This document shows, piece by piece, positions 1-5,869 of a stretch of DNA of 5,869 nt. Position 1 is the first letter of the stretch, and every line of letters begins with the position of its first letter. The stretch comes from JBHGBM01 sp041946965. Its GTDB lineage: Bacteria > Acidobacteriota > Terriglobia > Bryobacterales > Bryobacteraceae. Below the pieces are notes generated by a model. The model did no database searches and had not been told where the DNA came from. It saw nothing but the letters and a program-made list of their open reading frames with translations. The stretch covers positions 1-5,869 of the forward strand of contig JBHGBM010000146.1 in NCBI GenBank assembly GCA_041946965.1. The letters run 5' to 3'. A program made the translations under genes and the position numbers.

Positions 1-49
1 GGCTTAACTCAGCCCGGCTGTACGTGACGCTTGACAGAGTCGCCCCATA

Positions 50-3000
50 CTAGAAGATAACTTTGAGCGCGAATTGGAGCACACGAGGAGCGCCAGCGGA
101 GGTGATGCGCCCCATGCTGCTGCCCAGGGTGGTGTTGGGGTTGCCCAGGTTCACCCGGTTCAGAACGTTGAAGAATTCCGACCGGAACTGGAGTTTCATC
201 CCCTCACGCAAGGGCAGGGGGAAGTTCTTGAACAGGCCGACATTGGCCGTGGCCGAGCCGGGTGCGATGATGATGTCGCGGCCGGCGTTGCCGAACGTGC
301 CGGTGGCGGGCGTCGCAAAAGCCGCCGGATTGAACCACCGCGCGATCTTCTCCGCGCGCGTGCGGTCGCCGCCGATGCGCCACTCGCCCACCACGTTGGG
401 CCGCTGATTGCCGGTGCCGCTGAGCGCGATGTCGGAGGAGCCGAGGGTCGCGTTCAGCGCCAGCCCGGTCCGCAGGTGCAACAGGCCGTTCCACTGCCAT
501 CCGCCGGCCACCAGCCGCAAAGCGGTGTTGCGTCCTTTCAGCGAAGGCAGGTCCACGATCCACGAGAGCGAGGCGATGTGCTTGGCATTGAAGGTGGCCA
601 GCCCGCGCTCCGCCCGCAGGTTGAACGGGTTCGGCGCGATCGGCGACTCGCCCGAGATGGAAGAGTTCTGGTCGATGGCCTTCGAGAAGGTGTAGGCGCC
701 CTGCACGGAGAAGTGATTGGAGAACCGCTTCGAGCCCTGCACCTGCAAGCCGTGGTAGTTGGAGTTGGCCGACGTCTGCATGGACGCCAGGCTGCCCCAG
801 CCGTAGATCATGCGGTAATTGTTCAGCGTGCTGAGCGTGGCGCCCCTGGTGTAAATGGCCGGGTTGATCTCGTTGGTGTAGGGTAGCTTGTGGCCGAACT
901 TGCCGACGTAAGCGGCCTCGATCACGGTGTTGGGGAGCACTTCGCGCTGGAGGGAGAGGTTGACCTGTTCCACGTAGGGAGTCCGCAGCCCGGGATCGGG
1001 GAAGGTCATGGCCGGGAGCCCGAAGAACTGCGGGTCCTTCATGTTGGTGGTCAGAGGCAGCGGCGCCTGCCCGCGCAGCGGATCCGAAAGACTGTAGGGC
1101 GTGTTGTAGGTGTAGGAGTAGCGGAACGGTTGGCTGAAGTTCTGGATGATGTTCGCCGCGATCATGTCATAGAAGAACCCGAAGCCGCCGCGCAGAGAAG
1201 TGCGGCCGTCGCCGAAGATATCCCACGCGAAGCCCACGCGCGGCGCGAAGTTGTTCTTGTCGGTCTGCACCATGCCACGCGGCACGCCCTGATCGCCGTA
1301 ATACACCAGCCCGCGGGGCGCGTTCGGGAACACCGTCGATTGCTGGCCCAGGCGGAACGTGGCCCAGTAATTCTGCGGATGCACCCACGGCATCTGAATC
1401 TCGTAGCGCAGTCCGATGTTGAAGGTCAGGCGCGAGGTGACGCGCCAGTCGTCCTGAATGAACTGGCTGAAGCTGGTCTGCACGCCTCCCTGTTCGGTCA
1501 GCGGCATGGCCACCTGGGCGGTGGCGGGCTTGCCGAGCAGGTAGTCGGCCACGGCATTGCCTGTGACTCCGCCGTTGAAGTTGAACACCCCCATGGTCTG
1601 GTAGTAGCTGCGGTTCAGGTAGCGCTTGCGGAACGCCTCCCACCCGGCCTTGATGGCGTGGCGGCCCCGGTTCCAGTTCAGGTTGTCCTTGATCTGGTAA
1701 TCCTCGTTAACGAGCCGCGCGTTGATGCTGGAGCCGTTGCCCAGCGTGACGCGGCTCTGAATGTTGATCACCGGCGGAATCGGCACGTTGTTCAGCACCG
1801 GGTAATTGCCGCCCAGGTCTGCCAGCGAGAAGCCGTTAATCACGTCGTAGGAGGGCGTGAAGCGGTTATAGCTCACGCGAAACTCGTTCACCATGGAGGG
1901 CGTCAGGGTGTAAGTGTCGGACACCGTCGCCGCCTGCACGCGCGCCCAGTTGAACAGCGTAGCGTAGGTGGGCACCTGGCCCGCGATCGAGATCTGGGTG
2001 GCGTAGTTGTGGTTGTAGCGCCCGCTGAGCAGGTGCTTCTGCCCCAGGTTGTAGTCCACCCGGATGACGCCCTGGTCGTTGTTCTGCGGCTGCGCCCAGG
2101 TCTGGATCAGGCTGCCCGCGCTGGCGTTGGGCAGCGGCATGAGGCCGGGGCGTGTGATGATCTCCCGCGCCACCGGGTCGAAGCGGCTGGCCGGGATCTT
2201 GTTGTCCGGGAACGGCCGGCCCGTGAGCGGGTCGTTGGAAGCCTTCTGGCCGCTCAGGTCGCCGGCGCGCTCGGCCGCGGTGAGCGGAAAGGCGCCGGTA
2301 GCCAGCGCGCCCTGCCGGATGCGCAGGCCCTCGTAGGAGCCGAAGACAAACAGTTTGTCCTTCTTCACCGGTCCGCCCACCGCCGCGCCAAACTGGTTCT
2401 GCGCGAGCTGGGGGATGGTGTTGGCGAAGAAGTTCCGCGCGTTGAAGCTGCTGTTGCGCACGAACTCCCAGACGGCGCCGTGATAGTCGTTGGTGCCCGA
2501 CTTGGTCACCACGTTGAACACGCCGCCGGCGTTGTGCCCGTACTCCGCGCTGAAGCTGCTGGTCAGCACCTTGACTTCCTGGAGCGCGTCCGGAGGCGGA
2601 TAATTCAGGCCGGTGTTGCGGAACACCGCCTGGTAGTCCTGCCCGTCGAACAGGAACAGGTTGAAGTTCGCCTTGGTGCCGGACATGGAGACCGTGGGGC
2701 CGCTGCGGTCGCCGGTGAAGGTTTGCGGCGCGCTCACGTCCGATGCGCCGGGCAGCAACAGCGCCAGGGATATGACGTTGCGCCCGTTGGTGGGCAGTTC
2801 GGTCAGGCGCCGGTCGTCGATCATGGTACCCATTACGGCGGAGCGGCTGTCGATCAGCGGCGCTTCGGCCATGACGGTGATGGACTCGTTCACGCTGCCC
2901 ACCGCCAGCGCCGCGTCGACGCGCAGGTTCTGGCTGGCGGTCAGCGTCACCGCCTGCCGCAAGAACTGCTGAAAGCCGGCGGCGGTCACGCGGATCTCGT

Positions 3001-3244
3001 AAGCGCCGATGGGCATGGCGGAGAAGACGTAATCTCCACTGGCGCCCGTGATGCCGCTGCGCGCGGTTCCGCGTTCGGTCAGCACCGCCTCCACTTTGGC
3101 GCCGGCGATCCCTGCACCGCTCGGGTCGGTGACGGTGCCATAAATGACTCCGGTGCCTTGCGCCAATGCGGCACGGGGCACGAACAGGGCAAGAAACGCA
3201 GCCCCCAGGAGAATCGAATGCGTGATTCTGTTTTGTACGAGCAT
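50..3244 (-). CDS. Oar-like TonB-dependent outer-membrane receptor, complete
   Basis: A complete 1064-residue protein predicted to form a TonB-energised outer-membrane barrel; the substrate is unknown. Residues 1-28 are a Sec signal peptide (hydrophobic core ILLGAAFLALFV, cleavage after AALA). Residues ~30-115 form a carboxypeptidase-regulatory-like Ig fold (GTVTDPSGAGIAGAKV, then GDYVFSAMPIGAYEIRV). ESITVMAEAP at 120-129 resembles a TonB box at the plug boundary. The plug (~125-250) has LPTNGR at 150-155, FLFDGQD, and AEYGHNAGG ending at 241. The barrel follows, with GGPVKKDKLF at 290-299, FIQDDWRVTSRLTFNIGLRYE from 595, RTPYVEQVNLSLQRE from ~753, and FFNVLNRVNLGNPN near 1023. The last residue is Phe, as expected for Bam-assembled barrels. 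Length is normal for the family and no cysteine is present. An in-frame ATG at 3292 would add 16 residues, but it has no ribosome site and lies inside a -10-like hexamer, so 3244 is preferred. Oar of Myxococcus, implicated in protease PopC export, is the nearest named relative I know. The family call is firm; the role is inferred. Confidence 0.95.
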   Translation of the reverse strand: MLVQNRITHSILLGAAFLALFVPRAALAQGTGVIYGTVTDPSGAGIAGAKVEAVLTERGTARSGITGASGDYVFSAMPIGAYEIRVTAAGFQQFLRQAVTLTASQNLRVDAALAVGSVNESITVMAEAPLIDSRSAVMGTMIDDRRLTELPTNGRNVISLALLLPGASDVSAPQTFTGDRSGPTVSMSGTKANFNLFLFDGQDYQAVFRNTGLNYPPPDALQEVKVLTSSFSAEYGHNAGGVFNVVTKSGTNDYHGAVWEFVRNSSFNARNFFANTIPQLAQNQFGAAVGGPVKKDKLFVFGSYEGLRIRQGALATGAFPLTAAERAGDLSGQKASNDPLTGRPFPDNKIPASRFDPVAREIITRPGLMPLPNASAGSLIQTWAQPQNNDQGVIRVDYNLGQKHLLSGRYNHNYATQISIAGQVPTYATLFNWARVQAATVSDTYTLTPSMVNEFRVSYNRFTPSYDVINGFSLADLGGNYPVLNNVPIPPVINIQSRVTLGNGSSINARLVNEDYQIKDNLNWNRGRHAIKAGWEAFRKRYLNRSYYQTMGVFNFNGGVTGNAVADYLLGKPATAQVAMPLTEQGGVQTSFSQFIQDDWRVTSRLTFNIGLRYEIQMPWVHPQNYWATFRLGQQSTVFPNAPRGLVYYGDQGVPRGMVQTDKNNFAPRVGFAWDIFGDGRTSLRGGFGFFYDMIAANIIQNFSQPFRYSYTYNTPYSLSDPLRGQAPLPLTTNMKDPQFFGLPAMTFPDPGLRTPYVEQVNLSLQREVLPNTVIEAAYVGKFGHKLPYTNEINPAIYTRGATLSTLNNYRMIYGWGSLASMQTSANSNYHGLQVQGSKRFSNHFSVQGAYTFSKAIDQNSSISGESPIAPNPFNLRAERGLATFNAKHIASLSWIVDLPSLKGRNTALRLVAGGWQWNGLLHLRTGLALNATLGSSDIALSGTGNQRPNVVGEWRIGGDRTRAEKIARWFNPAAFATPATGTFGNAGRDIIIAPGSATANVGLFKNFPLPLREGMKLQFRSEFFNVLNRVNLGNPNTTLGSSMGRITSAGAPRVLQFALKVIF

Positions 3245-3254
3245 AATTCCATCC
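3245..3254 (-). promoter_or_regulatory. Probable ribosome binding site that decides the left gene's start
   Basis: Read on the minus strand, the bases before the ATG at 3244 are GGATGGAATT. The outer GGA (3254-3252) lies 7 nt from the start codon, a suitable Shine-Dalgarno spacing, although the match is only three to four bases. The alternative ATG at 3292 is preceded by CCCGCGGT, which has no such match. This favours the internal start. Confidence 0.5.
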
Positions 3255-3287
3255 GTCGAGTGATCGTGTTTATGCGAGACTGTGTAT

Positions 3288-3293
3288 ATCATA
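3288..3293 (-). promoter_or_regulatory. Candidate -10 element for the left receptor gene
   Basis: The minus strand reads TATGAT here, five of six matches to the sigma-70 -10 consensus. It would give a start of transcription near 3281 and a leader of about 36 nt before the ATG at 3244. No -35 hexamer is recognisable at 16-18 bp spacing (the position holds CCCCGG) and there is no TG extension. It would therefore need an activator, or it is a chance match. It is one of the few AT-rich patches in a GC-rich gap. Confidence 0.35.
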
Positions 3294-3338
3294 CCGCGGG
3301 CGGAGCGTAGCCGGGGGCCCGCCTGGCGTTACTTCCTT

Positions 3339-3363
3339 CCGGCCGCCTCGACGAGCCGGCCGG
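3339..3363. repeat. 25-bp nearly perfect palindrome between the divergent receptor genes
   Basis: The left arm CCGGCCGCCTCG (3339-3350) and right arm CGAGCCGGCCGG (3352-3363) flank a single central A at 3351. Eleven of twelve arm positions are complementary; the only break is C/C at 3346/3356. The dyad ends about 23 bp before the right-facing -10-like hexamer and lies about 45 bp behind the left-facing one, so one protein bound here could touch both promoters. It could be an operator, or DNA that forms a hairpin if transcribed. No T-run follows on either strand, so a terminator is unlikely. GC-rich DNA produces short CCGGCC repeats by chance, but the inner CTCG/CGAG sharing the same centre makes chance less likely. 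Confidence 0.5.
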
Positions 3364-3383
3364 CGGCAGCCCGCAAGAAAGCC

Positions 3384-3392
3384 TGATATGCT
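3384..3392 (+). promoter_or_regulatory. Candidate extended -10 element for the right receptor gene
   Basis: TGATATGCT has the TGn extension followed by TATGCT (four of six to TATAAT). Extended -10 promoters can work without a -35, and none is visible upstream. Transcription would begin near 3399, leaving only about 7 nt before the ATG at 3406 and thus no room for a normal ribosome site. Either the message is nearly leaderless or the true promoter lies further upstream. Treat as tentative. Confidence 0.25.
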
Positions 3393-3394
3393 CG

Positions 3395-3402
3395 GGTTAA
3401 CC
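3395..3402. repeat. Short perfect palindrome GGTTAACC just before the right gene
   Basis: An 8-bp perfect inverted repeat sits 3 bp upstream of the ATG at 3406. At that place a bound protein could block transcription start or translation. Eight bases is short enough to arise by chance, so this is recorded as a position of possible interest only. Confidence 0.2.
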
Positions 3403-3405
3403 GCC

Positions 3406-5869
3406 ATGAAACGCATTCTGCTGTTCGTTCTCCTGGTTGCGGCGTGTTCCGCCGCTTTTGCCCAATCCACAGCCGGTTTCGGCAGCATTTCCGGTGTGGT
3501 GCGGGACGCTTCGGGCGCGGTGATTCCCGGCGCGAAGGTCGCGGTGTCGAATGAGTCGAAAGGCATCGTCCGCAACCTGATCACCAACGACGCGGGCCTG
3601 TTCACCGCTCCCGCGCTGGTTCCGGCCCAGGGCTACGCGGTCACCGTGGACGCCGAGGGCTTCACGCGCTACGAGGCCAAGAGCCTGGAACTGCTCGTGG
3701 GCCAGGACCTCAACCTCAACATCGGCCTGTCCGTGGCCGCGGCCACCGTCCAGGTGGAGGTCACCACGGCCACGCCCATCGTCGAAGAGACCAAGACGGA
3801 CGTGTCGCAGGTGATCGGCGAACAGCAGATTGCGGAACTGCCGATCAACGGCCGCCGCGTGGACTCGTTCGTGCTGCTGACTCCGGCCGTGACCAACGAC
3901 GGCACTTACGGCAACCTGAGCTTCCGCGGCATGGCCGCATCCAACGCCTTTCTGGTGGACGGTGTGGATACCACCCAGCAGTTCTTCAACGAGAACGCCG
4001 GCCGCACCCGCATCGCCTCGCAGCTTTCGCAGGACGCCGTTCAGGAGTTCCAGGTGGTGTCCTCAAACCCCACCGCCGAGTACGGGCGCGCCTCCGGCGG
4101 CATCGTCAACACCGTGACCCGCAGCGGAGGGAACGACGTGCACGGCAGCGGCTACTGGTTCTTCCGCAACCGTACGCTCAACGCCCAGGACCGTTACGCC
4201 ACGTTCAATCCTCCGGAAGTGCGGCACCAGGCCGGGTTCAGCATCGGCGGCCCGGTGAAGAAGGACAAGCTCTTCTACTTTTTCAACGGCGAGATCCAGC
4301 GCCGGAATTTCCCCATCGCCTCCAGCATCAACCGTCCCGCGGTCATCGATCCCAGCGGCCATTTCATCGGCTGCGGCGCGCCGGCCACGCCCGCGCAATG
4401 CGCCGCCATCGACCGCTTGCTGCCGCGCTACTTTGGCGCCATACCGCGCAACGCCAACCAGGAGCTGCTCTTCGGCAAGCTCGACTGGCGTCCCACCGAG
4501 CGTCATTCCTTCAGCGCCAGCTTCAACTTCCTGCACTTCCTCTCCATGAACGGAATCCAGACCTCGGCGGCGATCAACACCGGCGCGGCGATCGGCAGCA
4601 ACGGGAACGCCTCCGTGCGCGTGCGCAACGGCCGCCTGAGCTGGACGAGCATTCCCTCCAACACCGTGGTGAACGAGTTTCGCTTCGGCTGGTTCACGGA
4701 CCGCCAGGCGGACGACTTCAACCCCGACGTGCAGACGGCGGGCCTGGGTTACGTGGTGCTTTCGGTGGCGGGCCAGAGCTATCTCGGCGCGGGCGCCAGC
4801 TACCTGCCGCGCGTCAACCCCAATGAGCGGCGTTTCCAGTTCGCCGACAATCTCTCCTGGACCCTGGGCAAGCACGCCATGAAGTTCGGCGTGGATATCG
4901 CCAGCAGCCGCGACTACATCTACAACATGTCCGAGCGGCACGGCAGTTACGTGTACGGCAACGTGACCGCGTTCGCCCAGGATTTTTCCGATAACGCGGC
5001 CGGCGGCAAGCGGTGGCAGAGCTACCGCCAGACGCTGGGCACCCCGGACGTGACGCTAACCATCCGCGATCACGGTTTCTACGCGCAGGACCAGTACCGC
5101 GTGACGCCGCGGCTGACCCTGAACTACGGCGTGCGTTACGAGTACGCCGCGCTGCCGCAGCCCGCCATCACCAACCCGGATTACCCGCAGACCGGCCGCA
5201 TCGCTTCGGGCAAGCGGAACTTCGCGCCGCGTCTCGGCATCGCCTTTTCGATCAACGGCAAGACGCTGGTGCGCGCCGGCTACGGCCTTTATCACGCGCG
5301 TTACAGCGGAGTCCTGCTGCAAAGCCTGTTCACCAACAACGCGGTGTACCAGAGCCAGGTGTCTCTGACGAGTTCCAATTACGCCGCCGGGCCGGTGTTT
5401 CCGAACCGGCTGGAGGCCAGCAATCTCGCCCGGGGCGGAACGACGGTCGAATTCGCCGCTCCCGATCTGCGCACGCCGTACACGCAGCAGGGCACGCTGG
5501 CGCTGGAGCGACAGCTCGCGGCCAACCTCGGGCTGACCGTTTCCTACCTGTGGAACCGCGGGGTGCAGGGCCTGGGGGTGCGGGACCTCAACATCGGCCC
5601 GCTGGGCCCCGTGGTGACCTACCGCATCGCGGACGCCGGCGGCAACATCGTGGGCGCCTACGCCAGCCCCACCTATCTGCTGGCCAACCGCGTGGACCGC
5701 CGCTACACCCGCATCCTCCAGGTGGAAAACGGCGTCAACAGCTACTACAACGCGCTCGCCGTGCAGATGCGCAAGCGCTACTCCAAGGGCTTCCAGGCTT
5801 CGGTGGCCTACACCTGGGCGCACGCCATCGACTACAAGCAGGGCACCTACCAGGACAACCTGGGCTTCA
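3406..5869 (+). CDS. Oar-like TonB-dependent outer-membrane receptor, 3' end beyond window
   Basis: The frame is open from the ATG at 3406 to the window edge: 821 codons, no stop, no frameshift. It is a predicted outer-membrane receptor, paralogous to its divergent neighbour; the substrate is unknown. Residues 1-19 are a signal peptide (MKR, then ILLFVLLVAA, with an AFA cleavage site before Gln20). Residues ~25-110 are the carboxypeptidase-regulatory-like Ig fold (GSISGVVRDASGAVIPGAKV). VQVEVTTATP at 115-124 is a TonB-box-like stretch. The plug (~118-245) has LPINGR at 145-150, FLVDGVD at 182-188 and AEYGRASGG ending at 232. The barrel follows, with GGPVKKDKLF at 281-290, DHGFYAQDQYRVTPRLTLNYG from 555, RTPYTQQGTLALERQ from 689 and TWAHAID near 803. 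That last block matches TFSKAID in the neighbour, which has ~210 residues after it, so the full protein should be about 1,000-1,050 residues. Oddities are a Cys323/Cys332 pair and a lipobox-like Cys14. An in-frame ATG at 3388 is the alternative start, weakly supported by AAGAAAG upstream; MKR is a more typical signal-peptide start. Confidence 0.93.
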   Translation, partial: MKRILLFVLLVAACSAAFAQSTAGFGSISGVVRDASGAVIPGAKVAVSNESKGIVRNLITNDAGLFTAPALVPAQGYAVTVDAEGFTRYEAKSLELLVGQDLNLNIGLSVAAATVQVEVTTATPIVEETKTDVSQVIGEQQIAELPINGRRVDSFVLLTPAVTNDGTYGNLSFRGMAASNAFLVDGVDTTQQFFNENAGRTRIASQLSQDAVQEFQVVSSNPTAEYGRASGGIVNTVTRSGGNDVHGSGYWFFRNRTLNAQDRYATFNPPEVRHQAGFSIGGPVKKDKLFYFFNGEIQRRNFPIASSINRPAVIDPSGHFIGCGAPATPAQCAAIDRLLPRYFGAIPRNANQELLFGKLDWRPTERHSFSASFNFLHFLSMNGIQTSAAINTGAAIGSNGNASVRVRNGRLSWTSIPSNTVVNEFRFGWFTDRQADDFNPDVQTAGLGYVVLSVAGQSYLGAGASYLPRVNPNERRFQFADNLSWTLGKHAMKFGVDIASSRDYIYNMSERHGSYVYGNVTAFAQDFSDNAAGGKRWQSYRQTLGTPDVTLTIRDHGFYAQDQYRVTPRLTLNYGVRYEYAALPQPAITNPDYPQTGRIASGKRNFAPRLGIAFSINGKTLVRAGYGLYHARYSGVLLQSLFTNNAVYQSQVSLTSSNYAAGPVFPNRLEASNLARGGTTVEFAAPDLRTPYTQQGTLALERQLAANLGLTVSYLWNRGVQGLGVRDLNIGPLGPVVTYRIADAGGNIVGAYASPTYLLANRVDRRYTRILQVENGVNSYYNALAVQMRKRYSKGFQASVAYTWAHAIDYKQGTYQDNLGF

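Noticed and set aside
10..20. Small inverted repeat CAGCC-C-GGCTG downstream of the left gene's stop codon, considered as a terminator.
   Set aside because: The stem is five pairs with a one-base loop, and no T-run follows on the minus strand. The flank is too short to judge what lies beyond.
31..61. TTGACA at 31-36 on the plus strand, considered as an antisense promoter at the end of the left gene.
   Set aside because: The hexamer is a perfect -35, but 17 bp downstream the sequence is AAGATA; the nearest better -10 (GATAAC) is at 19 bp spacing. It would drive transcription into the antisense of a coding region. Likely chance.
890..3310. An open frame of about 800 codons on the plus strand, antisense to most of the left receptor.
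   Set aside because: It lies almost wholly inside a clear receptor gene. Its translation is rich in Val, His, Arg, Gly and Ala with no recognisable domain, as expected from the reverse of GC-rich codons. Its length reflects third-position bias.
3312..3321. CGGGGGCCCG in the intergenic region as a possible operator half.
   Set aside because: It is a short, purely G/C palindrome of a kind expected often in GC-rich DNA, and no second copy at a regular spacing is seen.
3270..3605. A minus-strand frame of 111 codons spanning the intergenic region and the start of the right receptor.
   Set aside because: It overlaps the signal peptide and Ig-like domain coding region of the right gene and includes the palindrome. 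Its product has low-complexity Arg/Pro/Ala character and resembles no family I know.
4063..5823. Long minus-strand open frames (4063-4941 and 5056-5823) antisense to the right receptor.
   Set aside because: They show the same composition-driven antisense pattern, with no domain and no ribosome site noted, while the plus-strand frame carries continuous family motifs.

Overview
The window holds two large, divergently transcribed genes for paralogous outer-membrane proteins of the Oar-like TonB-dependent receptor type. Each has a signal peptide, a carboxypeptidase-regulatory-like Ig-fold domain, a plug and a big beta-barrel. GC-rich DNA and several phrases (LPxNGR, AEYGxxxGG, GGPVKKDKLF, a C-terminal EFFNVLNRVNLGNPN block) are what one sees in the greatly expanded Oar-like families of Acidobacteriota, particularly the Solibacter/Bryobacter lineage. 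That assignment comes from recognition of the family, not from a marker gene.

Layout. Bases 1-49 are a short flank downstream of the left gene with no gene and no convincing terminator. Bases 50-3244 (minus strand) are a complete receptor of 1064 residues. Bases 3245-3405 are a 161-bp divergent intergenic region. It carries a -10-like hexamer facing left, a 25-bp nearly perfect GC-rich palindrome, and an extended -10-like element facing right. Bases 3406-5869 (plus strand) are a second receptor that is still open when the window ends. By alignment to its neighbour it should need roughly 200 more residues.

How they work together. Both proteins should sit in the outer membrane and move, or bind, a bulky substrate using TonB-ExbB-ExbD energy; the sequence does not identify the substrate. 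No SusD-like lipoprotein, sigma/anti-sigma pair, TonB/ExbBD gene or degradative enzyme is visible here. The shared intergenic region suggests possible co-regulation, and the palindrome is the obvious candidate operator. Apart from it, the window looks like an ordinary acidobacterial receptor locus, and I found no evidence of an undescribed multi-gene system. Other long open frames, including one of about 800 codons antisense to the left gene, are judged to be composition-driven shadows.
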